A DNA stretch of 64,000 nucleotides from Celerinatantimonas yamalensis (lineage in GTDB: Bacteria; Pseudomonadota; Gammaproteobacteria; Enterobacterales; Celerinatantimonadaceae): assembly GCF_046054155.1 (NCBI RefSeq), contig NZ_JBEQCT010000009.1, positions 124,001 to 188,000 on the forward strand, given 5' to 3'. This document shows, in pieces, positions 27,849 through 36,245 of this stretch. The notes beneath the pieces are model-generated. The model was not told the DNA's origin. It was given only the letters and a program-made list of their open reading frames with translations, and ran no database searches. Both the position numbers and the translations under genes were made by a program. The first letter of the stretch is position 1; every line of letters begins with the position of its first letter.

Positions 27849-28388
27849 ATGGCAGTTTCAATGTTAAATAAGGTCGTAATGGACGATACCACACGTACTG
27901 GCCGCTGGTTTTTTGCCATCGCCATCGAAGGCCCCATTGCAGAAAAGCTCACTGAGCTGCAAACACGCTGGTTAACAACCCTGCGACAAAGCGACAAAGT
28001 GCGCCCTATTATTGCCAATAATTTGCATCTCACGTTGCGTTTTTTAGGGCCATTAAGTGACGATGAACTTAGCCATTGGCAACAACGCTCTAGGAAAATC
28101 TGCGCCCAATCCTTTACCTTACAATTAGCCAACCTTGGCTATTTCCCGCGCGCTAAAACCGGCTGGATAGGGGTAAAGCCATCCACGCCGTTAACATCAT
28201 TAGCAGCGCAGTTGGATGTTAGTGAGCGCTGGCAACCGCACATAAGTTTACTGCGGGCTTTGTCAGCTGATGCGCTGCCTGAGCTTCCACTTCCCGATGC
28301 ATCGTGGTCGGTTAATGCGTTCTATCTCTATCACTCTGATGGCAGCGGCACACCGTATCAACGCATGCAAAGGATAACACTTGGATGA
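27849..28388 (+). CDS. thpR: RNA 2',3'-cyclic phosphodiesterase ThpR
   Basis: A member of the 2H phosphoesterase family, historically called 2'-5' RNA ligase LigT, 179 residues. The start follows GAGGA at 8 bases. The two HxT/S catalytic motifs are LHLTLRFLG (His about 59) and WQPHISLLR, where the second has Ser rather than Thr, a known variant. It overlaps the sfsA reading frame only if an early sfsA start is used; with the chosen start the gap is 55 bases. Confidence 0.9.
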   Translation: MAVSMLNKVVMDDTTRTGRWFFAIAIEGPIAEKLTELQTRWLTTLRQSDKVRPIIANNLHLTLRFLGPLSDDELSHWQQRSRKICAQSFTLQLANLGYFPRAKTGWIGVKPSTPLTSLAAQLDVSERWQPHISLLRALSADALPELPLPDASWSVNAFYLYHSDGSGTPYQRMQRITLG

Positions 28389-28443
28389 GAGGCATCAGCG
28401 TCTTTGTCATTTTTGCCTTTACAATCAATCTCGAGTATACACC

Positions 28444-29151
28444 ATGAAATTTAATCCGCCGTTAATTGCGGGGCGTTTAGTTCGCCGCTACAAACGTTTT
28501 TTAGCCGACGTTGAGCTCATCGATGGCTCGATCATCACCGCGCACTGCGCCAATACTGGAGCAATGACGGGCTGTGCAGAACCGGGCTGGCAGGTGTGGC
28601 TGCGCGATAGTCAAAACCCCAAACGCAAATGTCGCTACAGCTGGGAGTTGGTCGAAAATGCGCAAGGCAATTATATCTGCATCAACACAACGCGGGCCAA
28701 TGAAGTTGTCACAGAGGCCATCAATAACAATCAAATTGAGTCACTCCGAGGCTATAGTCAGTGCACTCGTGAAGTGCGTTATGGTGAAGAAAATAGCCGC
28801 ATCGACTTGCTACTTTGCGATCCATCGCGTGTTGACTGCTATATTGAGGTCAAAAGTGTCACATTACTAACCGACGACGGTGTTGGGCTTTTTCCTGATG
28901 CAACCACGACCCGCGGCCAAAAACATCTTCGCGAGCTCACCACAATCGCGCAAGCAGGCCAACGTGCAGTTTTATTATTCGCCGTGATGCACTCAGGGAT
29001 TGAAAAAGTCTCGATCGCCCACCATATAGATGCACTATATGGCCAGTTACTGCAACGAGCTATCGATGCAGGGGTAGAAGTCATCGCACAGCGGTTTGCC
29101 CCCCATCCAGAAAGAATTGAAGTTGATTCAATCATTTCTTTCACATTGTGA
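28444..29151 (+). CDS. sfsA: Sugar fermentation stimulation protein SfsA homologue
   Basis: SfsA is a conserved nucleic-acid-binding protein with a nuclease-like fold; its role is uncertain. The ATG at 28444 gives 235 residues (E. coli 234) and starts MKFNPPLIAGRLVRRYKRFLADVEL like the family; a longer frame from 28381 overlaps thpR. Conserved blocks HCANTGAMTGC, RVDCYIEVKSVTL (PD-(D/E)XK-like core) and FPDATTTRGQKHL are intact. It sits between thpR and dksA, the usual neighbourhood. Confidence 0.92.
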   Translation: MKFNPPLIAGRLVRRYKRFLADVELIDGSIITAHCANTGAMTGCAEPGWQVWLRDSQNPKRKCRYSWELVENAQGNYICINTTRANEVVTEAINNNQIESLRGYSQCTREVRYGEENSRIDLLLCDPSRVDCYIEVKSVTLLTDDGVGLFPDATTTRGQKHLRELTTIAQAGQRAVLLFAVMHSGIEKVSIAHHIDALYGQLLQRAIDAGVEVIAQRFAPHPERIEVDSIISFTL

Positions 29152-29277
29152 GATAAGCCAGCAGAACTTATCATTAATCTTATTTTTTCAATTGCGCAGA
29201 CGTTCGCTTTCTGGTATAGATAGCGGCCATTGGATTTTCGACGACGATACGTCGAAGACGAGGTTAGGAGAGAAGGC

Positions 29278-29724
29278 ATGCCTGAAGGCAAAAAAAAGAC
29301 GCTAGGTGTACTTTCTATCGCAGGCGTTGAACCCTACAAGGAGCAACCCGGCGAAGAATATATGAACGAACGCCAGCTGGCTCACTTTAAAGTGATTTTA
29401 GAATCATGGCGTCGTCAATTACGCGAAGAAGTTGATCGCACCGTCTCTCATATGAAAGACGAAGCAGCAAACTTTCCTGATCCGGTTGACCGAGCAGCCC
29501 AAGAAGAAGAATTCAGCTTGGAACTTCGCACCCGAGATCGTGAGCGTAAGCTGATCAAGAAAATTGAGAAAACGCTGCAAAAAATCGATGAAGATGATTT
29601 CGGCTTTTGCGATTCATGTGGTGTCGAAATTGGCGTTCGTCGTCTCGAAGCTCGCCCGACTGCAGATTTGTGTATCGACTGTAAAACGCTAGCTGAGATT
29701 AAAGAAAAGCAGATGGCAGGTTAA
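29278..29724 (+). CDS. dksA: RNA polymerase-binding transcription factor DksA
   Basis: DksA enters the RNA polymerase secondary channel and, with ppGpp, controls rRNA and amino-acid promoters. The ATG at 29278 follows TTAGGAGAGAAGGC and gives 148 residues (E. coli 151). The coiled-coil tip DPVDRAAQEEEF retains both Asp and the Ala needed for function, and the zinc finger has CDSCG...CIDC spaced as usual. An upstream in-frame start at 29230 is not conserved. It is followed by gluQ, as in most Gammaproteobacteria. Confidence 0.96.
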   Translation: MPEGKKKTLGVLSIAGVEPYKEQPGEEYMNERQLAHFKVILESWRRQLREEVDRTVSHMKDEAANFPDPVDRAAQEEEFSLELRTRDRERKLIKKIEKTLQKIDEDDFGFCDSCGVEIGVRRLEARPTADLCIDCKTLAEIKEKQMAG

Positions 29725-29762
29725 TTTTCTATGATCAGGTAGTAAAGCTATCTGATTGACTT

Positions 29763-30635
29763 ATGAAAGATAGTCGATATATCGGCCGGTTTGCCCCCTC
29801 GCCATCCGGCCCACTTCATTTTGGCTCGCTCGTGACTGCCGTAGGTAGCTTCCTACAAGCTCGCAGCGTAGCAGGGCGGTGGTTGCTGAGAATCGAGGAT
29901 ATTGACCCTCCTCGTGAAGTCAGTGGCGCCGCTCAAATGATTGTGCAGCAGCTACACGATTTTGGCCTTGATTGGGATGGTCCGATCGTTTATCAAAGCC
30001 AGCAATATCCACGCTATCAGCAACAAATTGAGCAATGGCTTGCGCAAGGCCATGCCTATTATTGTCAATGTACCCGTAAGCAGATCCAAGCACGAGGTGG
30101 GCTCTATGATGGTCATTGCCGCACACTTGGATTAACCGCTGCGCCAGATTTAGCCATTAGACTACACTGTGAACATCCTGCGAGTGGGTTTTATGATCAA
30201 TTACGTGGCTATCACCCGCTTGCTTATGAATTAGCGCAAGAAGATTTAATCATCTATCGCCGTGATGGATTATATGCTTATAATTTAGCGGTGGTACTTG
30301 ATGACCAAGCTGCAGGGATTAACGAAGTGGTGCGCGGTTGCGATCTGCTAGAACCGACTGCCAGACAGTGTAATATCTATCGCATGTTAGGCGCTAAAGA
30401 GCCTAATTATTTGCATCTCCCGTTAGTCTGCGATGCGACAGGGCGAAAGCTGAGTAAACAAAATCACGCCCCGGCGCTGGATAAAGCTAACGTATTACCA
30501 ACATTACATGCGGCGCTGGCTTTTTTAGGCCATCCGGTTCCACCCACTTGGCAACAAAACTCACCCCGGCAATTATTGGGTAAAATGGCACAGATCTGGG
30601 ATAAACAATCAATTGTGATTGAGCATTCATCTTGA
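29763..30635 (+). CDS. gluQ: Glutamyl-Q tRNA(Asp) synthetase
   Basis: GluQ-RS is a truncated glutamyl-tRNA synthetase that glutamylates the queuosine at the tRNA(Asp) anticodon. The 290 residues hold only the catalytic domain: FAPSPSGPLHFGSL (HIGH-like), zinc ligands YYCQCTRKQ with GGLYDGHC, and RKLSKQNHA (KMSKS-like). It lacks an anticodon-binding domain. It follows dksA by 38 bases; the pair is a conserved operon in which readthrough controls gluQ. Confidence 0.94.
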   Translation: MKDSRYIGRFAPSPSGPLHFGSLVTAVGSFLQARSVAGRWLLRIEDIDPPREVSGAAQMIVQQLHDFGLDWDGPIVYQSQQYPRYQQQIEQWLAQGHAYYCQCTRKQIQARGGLYDGHCRTLGLTAAPDLAIRLHCEHPASGFYDQLRGYHPLAYELAQEDLIIYRRDGLYAYNLAVVLDDQAAGINEVVRGCDLLEPTARQCNIYRMLGAKEPNYLHLPLVCDATGRKLSKQNHAPALDKANVLPTLHAALAFLGHPVPPTWQQNSPRQLLGKMAQIWDKQSIVIEHSS

Positions 30636-30701
30636 GATCATTTTCATTTATCTTTAGCTGGGCTATATTAGCGACCTATTTAAATAGGGGGAGGAATAGC
30701 T

Positions 30702-32108
30702 ATTTTTCGCCGAATTATTAAGGTATGCAGTCAAATGCTGCAACAGCAACACGAGCCGGAACAAACAGGTTTAGGGAAAACCATTATTCCGCGAGCTGAA
30801 CATACAATTTCCCGACAGGATATCAGTGACAACGCACTGAAAGTTTTATATCGCTTACACAAAGCTGGTTATGACGCTTACTTAGTGGGTGGGGGGGTAC
30901 GCGATCTATTACTTGGGAAAAAACCCAAAGATTTTGACGTCACCACAAACGCGACACCGGATGAAGTGAAAAAATTATTCCGTAACTGTCGGTTAGTCGG
31001 TCGACGCTTTCGACTGGCCCATATATTGTTTGGTCGAGAGATTATTGAAGTTGCCACCTTTCGCGGCCATCACGACCAAGGCCAATCCGATGAGGAGCAG
31101 ACAAATCATCAGCAATCCGAACAGGGCATGTTGCTCCGCGACAATGTTTATGGCTCCCTTGATGAAGATGCACAGCGCCGCGACTTTACCATCAACGCCC
31201 TCTATTACAACATCGCCGATTTTAGCTTAGTCGATTTTGCTGGTGGCCTCGATGATATTCAAGCTCGCCGCTTGGCTCTGATTGGTGACCCAGACACCCG
31301 TTATCACGAAGACCCCGTGCGGATGCTTCGCGCCATTCGTTTTGCAGTCAAATTGGGCTTTAGCATTAACGAGTCGACCCGTGAGCCGATCCCACGTTTA
31401 GCCAGTTTATTACGTGAAATCCCAGCGGCGCGTTTGTTTGAAGAATGCTTGAAACTATTTTTAGCCGGTGAGGGGAAAAACACCTTCAGCACATTGCGTG
31501 AATATGGCTTGTTAACGCCGCTATTTCCGCAGCTTAAGCCCTTGTTGGCAAATACTGACCATAATCAGTCGCTAGACTTTATCAGCCTCGCATTAGCCAG
31601 CACGGATCATCGAGTTCGCAATGAGCAGCGCGTCACCCCTGCTTTTGTTTTTGCTGCCATACTCTACCCTATTTTAGAGATACGTATCCAAGAACTCTTA
31701 ACCGAGCTATCGCTACCAACCTCTGATGCCTTAGCAATGGCGATGAATCAAGTCCTTGATACTCAGTGTAAAAGTGTCGCAATACCACGACGTTTTACCA
31801 GTGCAGTACGAGAAATTTGGGAGTTGCAAGAGCGTCTTAAACGCCGTCAAGGTAAACGGGCGCAACACTGTTTTGAGCACCCACGCTTTCGCGCTGCATA
31901 TGACTTTTTGGAACTGCGCGCCAAAGCGAGTGGCGATCCGCAGCTTCAAGCGCTCACCGATTGGTGGACCCAGTTTCAAAAAGCCAATGACAAAGAGCGC
32001 TTTAATATGAGCAAAGTACTTGGCAGTGGCCGCCCTCGGGGGAATAATCGCCGCTCAAGTAACCGCCGCTCCGCACCACGTAAACGTCGTAGTGGTGAGA
32101 CTAGCTGA
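30702..32108 (+). CDS. pcnB: Poly(A) polymerase I, with predicted AUU start
   Basis: PcnB adds poly(A) tails that speed RNA decay. The nucleotidyltransferase core is clear: LVGGGVRDLLLGKKPKDFDVTTNA with the catalytic Asp pair, then RRDFTINALYYN, and a basic C-terminal tail (RPRGNNRRSSNRRSAPRKRR). The first in-frame ATG is at 30735, but the alignment with E. coli PcnB begins earlier: ATT at 30702 opens IFRRIIKVCSQ, parallel to the E. coli N-terminus, and GGGGGAGGA lies 6-7 bases upstream. E. coli pcnB is known to use the rare AUU start, which limits its expression. From 30702 the protein has 468 residues. It overlaps folK by one base. Confidence 0.93.
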   Translation: MFRRIIKVCSQMLQQQHEPEQTGLGKTIIPRAEHTISRQDISDNALKVLYRLHKAGYDAYLVGGGVRDLLLGKKPKDFDVTTNATPDEVKKLFRNCRLVGRRFRLAHILFGREIIEVATFRGHHDQGQSDEEQTNHQQSEQGMLLRDNVYGSLDEDAQRRDFTINALYYNIADFSLVDFAGGLDDIQARRLALIGDPDTRYHEDPVRMLRAIRFAVKLGFSINESTREPIPRLASLLREIPAARLFEECLKLFLAGEGKNTFSTLREYGLLTPLFPQLKPLLANTDHNQSLDFISLALASTDHRVRNEQRVTPAFVFAAILYPILEIRIQELLTELSLPTSDALAMAMNQVLDTQCKSVAIPRRFTSAVREIWELQERLKRRQGKRAQHCFEHPRFRAAYDFLELRAKASGDPQLQALTDWWTQFQKANDKERFNMSKVLGSGRPRGNNRRSSNRRSAPRKRRSGETS

Positions 32109-32638
32109 TGCAGCGCTGTTATATAGGCTTAGGCAGCAATCTGGCATCGCCTCATCAACAGTTAGTCGCGGCAATTGCCGCGCTAGCACAACTTAAGCAA
32201 TGCCAGATTTTCGCCGTTTCAGGGCTGTACGCCAGTAAGCCGATGGGCCCACAGGATCAACCTGATTATCTCAACGCCGTATTGTCTTTAGACACAACAC
32301 TGACACCGCTGGCCTTACTTGATGCCACTCAACATATCGAACAAAACCAAGGTCGGGTCCGAAAAGCACAGCGCTGGGGGCCACGCACGTTAGACCTCGA
32401 TATTCTCTTGTTTGGACAAGAAACGCTCGACTTACCCCGCTTAACTGTGCCACATTACGGCCTAGAACAACGCGAATTTGTGCTGATACCATTAGCTGAA
32501 ATTGCGCCAGAATTGGTGCTGCCTAATGGCAAAAGTGTCCGCGAATTAGCCACCCGAATCCCGACTAACAGATTGTATTGCAGTCTAAGCGCTAAGCAAT
32601 GGGTCAATGGCACTAGCGCTGCATTTATCGATAATTAG
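32108..32638 (+). CDS. folK: 2-amino-4-hydroxy-6-hydroxymethyldihydropteridine pyrophosphokinase
   Basis: HPPK transfers pyrophosphate to the pterin in folate synthesis. The 176 residues begin YIGLGSNLASP and carry the signature RWGPRTLDLDILLFG, with the Mg-binding Asp residues, and VPHYGLEQREFVLIPLAEI. The start shares one base with the pcnB stop (TGATG), so it is translationally coupled. It is followed by panB, as in many Gammaproteobacteria. Confidence 0.95.
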   Translation: MQRCYIGLGSNLASPHQQLVAAIAALAQLKQCQIFAVSGLYASKPMGPQDQPDYLNAVLSLDTTLTPLALLDATQHIEQNQGRVRKAQRWGPRTLDLDILLFGQETLDLPRLTVPHYGLEQREFVLIPLAEIAPELVLPNGKSVRELATRIPTNRLYCSLSAKQWVNGTSAAFIDN

Positions 32639-32651
32639 CAAGGACGTTACC

Positions 32652-33443
32652 ATGCCGATCACCACCACCAAACTCATGGACATGAAGCGTAATCAACAGA
32701 AGATTGCCAGTTTAACCGCCTATGATGCCAGTTTTGCCGCTCTTTTTGATAAGGCCGGTATTGATATGTTACTGGTGGGAGATTCGCTTGGTATGGTGCT
32801 ACAAGGACACGATTCAACCATTCCGGTGACAATTGAGAATATCGCTTACCATACACAGGCTGTCGCCCGTGGCAACGGCAATGCATTGCTCGTCGCTGAT
32901 ATGCCGTTTATGAGCACCCCTACCCTTGAGCAAACGTTACAAAACGCCGCCACGCTGATGCGCGCAGGCGCACAGATGGTCAAAATAGAGGGCGGAGCAT
33001 GGCTGTGTGAGACCATTCAAGCCTTGGTGCGCCGGGCCGTGCCCGTATGCGTTCATATGGGGTTAACACCGCAGTCGGTGAATGTTTTCGGTGGGTATAA
33101 AGTACAAGGGCGTAGTGAAGCAGACATGGCTGAAATGCTCAACCAAGCCAAAGCCGTTGAGCAAGCAGGAGCGCAGCTGTTAGTCGCCGAGTGCATTCCA
33201 GCACAGCTGGGAAAAGCGCTTAGTCAGGCATTAACTATTCCAGTCATAGGAATTGGTGCAGGGGTAGATACGGACGGTCAGATTTTAGTGATGCATGACT
33301 TACTTGGTATCACCCAAGGTCAGCTGCCTAAATTTGCCAAAAATTTCTTAGCGCAAAGCAATAGCATTCCTGAAGCAGTCACCCGATATATAACGGATGT
33401 ACGCCGCGGTTTGTTTCCTTCAGAACAACACACATTTAGTTGA
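32652..33443 (+). CDS. panB: 3-methyl-2-oxobutanoate hydroxymethyltransferase
   Basis: PanB makes ketopantoate from 2-oxoisovalerate and methylenetetrahydrofolate, the first step to pantothenate. ATG at 32652 follows AAGGA and gives 263 residues (E. coli 264). Conserved blocks: SLTAYDASFAALFDKAGID, LLVGDSLGMVLQGH (Mg ligand Asp), VKIEGG (Mg/active site) and VIGIGAGVDTDGQILVMHD. An earlier frame from 32607 overlaps folK and is not conserved. panC follows after 5 bases. Confidence 0.95.
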   Translation: MPITTTKLMDMKRNQQKIASLTAYDASFAALFDKAGIDMLLVGDSLGMVLQGHDSTIPVTIENIAYHTQAVARGNGNALLVADMPFMSTPTLEQTLQNAATLMRAGAQMVKIEGGAWLCETIQALVRRAVPVCVHMGLTPQSVNVFGGYKVQGRSEADMAEMLNQAKAVEQAGAQLLVAECIPAQLGKALSQALTIPVIGIGAGVDTDGQILVMHDLLGITQGQLPKFAKNFLAQSNSIPEAVTRYITDVRRGLFPSEQHTFS

Positions 33444-33448
33444 TCAGT

Positions 33449-34294
33449 ATGCAAACTTTTAGTCAAATTAGTGCATTACACGCAGCCGTTGAACAGTGGA
33501 AAGCCAACCAGCAACGAGTAGCTTTGGTGCCAACGATGGGCCATCTCCATCAGGGTCACCTAAAATTGGTGCAATATGCCAAACAAATCGCCGATAAAGT
33601 CGTCGTTTCGATCTTTGTTAATCCATTGCAATTTGATCGCACTGAAGATTTCACCAGTTACCCGCGAACCTTTGATGCAGACTGCCAACTGTTAGTCGAG
33701 GCCAATATCGATCTGTTGTTTGCGCCCGAAGAGCAAACTCTCTATCCCGAGGGTTTAATGCAAGCCACCGTTGTTCATGTTCCTGGTTTAAGCGAAGTTC
33801 TTGAAGGGAAACAGCGCCCTGGACATTTCCAAGGGGTCACCACAGTAGTCACCAAACTGTTTAACATTATTCAGCCACACGTTGCTTGTTTTGGGGAAAA
33901 AGACTACCAACAACTGGCCATTATTCGCCAAATGACCCATGAATTGTTGCTGCCTATTGAGATTATTTCGGTGCCAATTGTTCGCTACCCTGACGGCTTA
34001 GCAATGAGTTCACGCAATAGCCACTTAAGCGAACCAGAACGCGCCACCGCTCCCATACTCGCCCAAACATTACGCTGGGCTAGCGAGCAGTTAGCCAAAG
34101 GGGTAAACGCCCAACAAGTCAGCCTTCATACAACACAAAAACTCAATGAGTCAGGATTTAAGACCGACGCTATCGATATTGTTGATGCTGACTCACTTAG
34201 CCCACTGCACGCCAATAGTCAACGAGCTGTCATTCTGGCTGCAGCCTATTTAGGCAAAACACGGTTAATCGATAATTTGGTCGTCAAACTTTAA
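33449..34294 (+). CDS. panC: Pantothenate synthetase
   Basis: PanC ligates pantoate and beta-alanine using ATP. The 281 residues contain the HIGH-like VPTMGHLHQGHLKLV, FVNPLQFDRTEDFTSYPR, the pantoate site KRPGHFQGV-type (QRPGHFQGVTTVVTKLFNI), FGEKDYQQL and the KMSKS-like MSSRNSHL. The ATG at 33449 is used; a TTG at 33440 is in frame but less likely. It sits between panB and panD in a pantothenate operon. Confidence 0.95.
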   Translation: MQTFSQISALHAAVEQWKANQQRVALVPTMGHLHQGHLKLVQYAKQIADKVVVSIFVNPLQFDRTEDFTSYPRTFDADCQLLVEANIDLLFAPEEQTLYPEGLMQATVVHVPGLSEVLEGKQRPGHFQGVTTVVTKLFNIIQPHVACFGEKDYQQLAIIRQMTHELLLPIEIISVPIVRYPDGLAMSSRNSHLSEPERATAPILAQTLRWASEQLAKGVNAQQVSLHTTQKLNESGFKTDAIDIVDADSLSPLHANSQRAVILAAAYLGKTRLIDNLVVKL

Positions 34295-34323
34295 TTTGTA
34301 AGCAAAGATTTAAGGAGTTATTG

Positions 34324-34704
34324 ATGCAGTTAACTATGCTCAAATCGAAACTACATCGCGCTCGGGTCACTCTGGCAGAGCTAAACTATGAAGGCTCTTG
34401 TGCCATTGATAAAGAGTTTTTACAAGCAGCTGGAATTTTAGAATATCAGGCACTGGATATTTATAACGTGGATAATGGTGAACGATTCTCAACCTACGCC
34501 ATTTCTGCTGAACCAGGCTCGCGCATTATTTCTGTCAACGGGGCGGCAGCCCGCAAAGCTGCGGTTGGAGATAAACTCATTATCTGTACCTATGTCACAA
34601 TGGACGAAACTGATGCCAAAGATCATCATCCCAAAATTGTTCTATTTGATGAGAATAATGCGATGAAAGGCACCACTGATCATATACAGATGCAGATGGC
34701 CTAG
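34324..34704 (+). CDS. panD: Aspartate 1-decarboxylase precursor
   Basis: PanD makes beta-alanine from aspartate. It has 126 residues, the E. coli length. The self-cleavage site Gly24-Ser25 is present in NYEGSCAID, which yields the pyruvoyl group; Tyr and Lys at the N-terminus (Lys9, Tyr22 region) and RIISVNGAAARKA are conserved. TAAGGAG precedes the ATG at 34324. It ends the folK-panBCD group and is followed by a terminator. Confidence 0.96.
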   Translation: MQLTMLKSKLHRARVTLAELNYEGSCAIDKEFLQAAGILEYQALDIYNVDNGERFSTYAISAEPGSRIISVNGAAARKAAVGDKLIICTYVTMDETDAKDHHPKIVLFDENNAMKGTTDHIQMQMA

Positions 34705-34714
34705 ACTGAATTGC

Positions 34715-34753
34715 TCATCTTTCACGCCCTAAGATGAGTAATAATTTTTTATT
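34715..34753 (+). terminator. Terminator of the pcnB-folK-panBCD operon
   Basis: CTCATCTT and AAGATGAG form a perfect 8-bp stem with a 9-base loop, then TAATAATTTTTTATT. Confidence 0.8.
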
Positions 34754-34756
34754 CAT

Positions 34757-35176
34757 TCATACTTCTTGCGAGCGATTGCATTCGCCGTAGATATAAACGG
34801 CCTGATCGACAATATTAAGCTGATAAGATGCTGCGATCTGCGCTAACCGCGTTGAAATAATATCATCTTCAAATTCAATCACTTCACCGCACTGGCTACA
34901 AATAAGGTGCACATGCTGGCTATGCTGATTTAACTCAAACAAGGCTACTTTGCCATCAAAATAATGCCGCTTGAGTAATCCAGCTTGAGTCAACTGCTCC
35001 AAAACCCGGTAAACCGTAGCCAGAGCAATTGGATGATTTGACTTTAAAAAACTCTGATAGATATGCTCAGCACTTTGATGGGGATGATCTTCAGCCATAA
35101 ACCGCCGTAAAATTTCAAGGCGTGGCTGTGTTACCTTTAACTGAGCCTGCCTGAGTAACATCATTGGATCACTCAT
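34757..35176 (-). CDS. Fur-family metalloregulator
   Basis: A 139-residue regulator of the Fur superfamily. The start at 35176 uses GGAGG 8 bases upstream; an ATG at 35191 is also in frame. The DNA-binding domain (about residues 10-85) shows LKVTQPRLEILRRF and IALATVYRVLEQLTQAGLL, almost as in Fur. The metal and dimer part has HLICSQCGEVIEFEDD with the CxxC pair, but the His- and Cys-rich tail of E. coli Fur is replaced by a short YGECNRSQEV. It overlaps the upstream DUF3861 gene by 8 bases. It could be the main Fur or a second copy; operon context with a PadR-type metal sensor favours a specialised role. Confidence 0.88.
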   Translation of the reverse strand: MSDPMMLLRQAQLKVTQPRLEILRRFMAEDHPHQSAEHIYQSFLKSNHPIALATVYRVLEQLTQAGLLKRHYFDGKVALFELNQHSQHVHLICSQCGEVIEFEDDIISTRLAQIAASYQLNIVDQAVYIYGECNRSQEV

Positions 35177-35480
35177 CTTTGCGCCCTCCATTGCCCTTTT
35201 TCAGGCCCATCATAAAATTTTTGAACGCATCATGAAGTGGCGCAAAAATAGGATGTTTACGATGTTCGAGCATGACTTCCGAGAACAGTTTTAGCCCAAC
35301 AGCAAATGCAGTCTTCTGTTCATCAGGAAAATCGAGATCTGAACGAGATTGAATTTTTTCCACAATCGATAAAATTTCATCATGATTTGAGACTTCAAAA
35401 ACCAAAATTGGTTTATCTATCGGGTGACCCTTACGATCTTCAATCGGTTTAACCGTAATTTCGTAACGATATCCGGCCAT
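35169..35480 (-). CDS. DUF3861 domain-containing protein
   Basis: A small cytoplasmic protein of 103 residues matching the uncharacterised DUF3861 family, to judge by the opening AGYRYEITVKPIEDRKG and LVFEVSNHDEILSIVEKIQ. No signal peptide or membrane segment is visible, and the C-terminus is basic and glycine-rich (MGLKKGNGGRKDE). Its start touches the stop of the PadR-type gene (1-base overlap), and it overlaps the Fur-like gene, so the three proteins are made together. Function is unknown; the context suggests a partner in metal or redox sensing. Confidence 0.8.
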   Translation of the reverse strand: MAGYRYEITVKPIEDRKGHPIDKPILVFEVSNHDEILSIVEKIQSRSDLDFPDEQKTAFAVGLKLFSEVMLEHRKHPIFAPLHDAFKNFMMGLKKGNGGRKDE

Positions 35481-36085
35481 TAATTTGTGCCCTCTTTACT
35501 TTCATTTTGTTCGTTCAGTTGCTCGAGTTGCTCAGCAGTCTTGGTCAGGATTTGAATATGCACCGAAAAATCCATCTTTGGTTGCTGATTTAACATCTGC
35601 TGGCGTAGCGCTTTTTTAATTCGGTGCATGGATTCGCTCAGCTGATCATATTGTTGGGTATTCTGCGGTTTGCCAATTTGGGTCAGACGGTCTTTTAATT
35701 TATCGATATAGGGGCGCTGAGAATCAACTTCTTCTTGGCCAAGTTGTGTCAACTGATAAATTTTTCGCCCACCTTCAGCACCTTCTTGAACCGCGATTAA
35801 CAATTGATCTTCCAATATATTTAAGGTTGGATAAACAACACCAGCACTAGGTGAATACAATGCTGAACTGGCCTTTTCGATAGATTTCATCAATTCATAG
35901 CCATGGCTTGGATGGTTTTCAATAAAGGCTAAGATGATTAAACGCAAATCCCCATGCGCAAATAGTCGTCCAAGCTTATGCCGACGGCCATGCCCTCGCC
36001 CGCCACCATGTTCACCACGTTCAGTACATTCTTTGCCGCATCCACAGTGCCCTTCATGGTGATGTGTATTTTGTATATCTCTCAT
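35480..36085 (-). CDS. PadR-family regulator with metal-binding N-terminus (YqjI-like)
   Basis: A 201-residue winged-helix repressor. The first 30 residues are rich in His, Cys and Gly (HHHEGHCGCGKEC, then GEHGGG), like the nickel- and iron-responsive tail of E. coli YqjI. The PadR domain follows (about 40-115: DLRLIILAFIENHPSHGYELMKSI and SAGVVYPTLNILEDQLLI), then a helical dimer region. YqjI represses a ferric reductase gene; here the downstream partners are DUF3861 and a Fur-like protein instead. It heads the operon behind palindromic repeats that are probably its own operators. Confidence 0.88.
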   Translation of the reverse strand: MRDIQNTHHHEGHCGCGKECTERGEHGGGRGHGRRHKLGRLFAHGDLRLIILAFIENHPSHGYELMKSIEKASSALYSPSAGVVYPTLNILEDQLLIAVQEGAEGGRKIYQLTQLGQEEVDSQRPYIDKLKDRLTQIGKPQNTQQYDQLSESMHRIKKALRQQMLNQQPKMDFSVHIQILTKTAEQLEQLNEQNESKEGTN

Positions 36086-36100
36086 TTGAAATCCTCAGTT

Positions 36101-36171
36101 TTAGATATATCTATAAAAAGATATATCTAAATTAACCGAAGATATAAAAATGATCAAGCTTAGATATATCG
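36101..36171 (-). promoter_or_regulatory. Repeated palindromic operators upstream of the YqjI/PadR-like gene
   Basis: The palindrome AGATATATCT occurs at 36103-36112 and 36119-36128 with exactly 16 bases from start to start, and a third nearly complete copy AGATATATC lies at 36162-36170. A half-copy (AGATATA) is near 36140. These ordered repeats lie 17-86 bases upstream of the start codon and suit an autorepressor, most simply the PadR-type protein. Confidence 0.65.
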
Positions 36172-36245
36172 AAATTAAAAGATATTAAAAAAAACAAACC
36201 TATAGATACTCAAAAGATAAGATGTCTACAGTAAGAGACAAGGAT

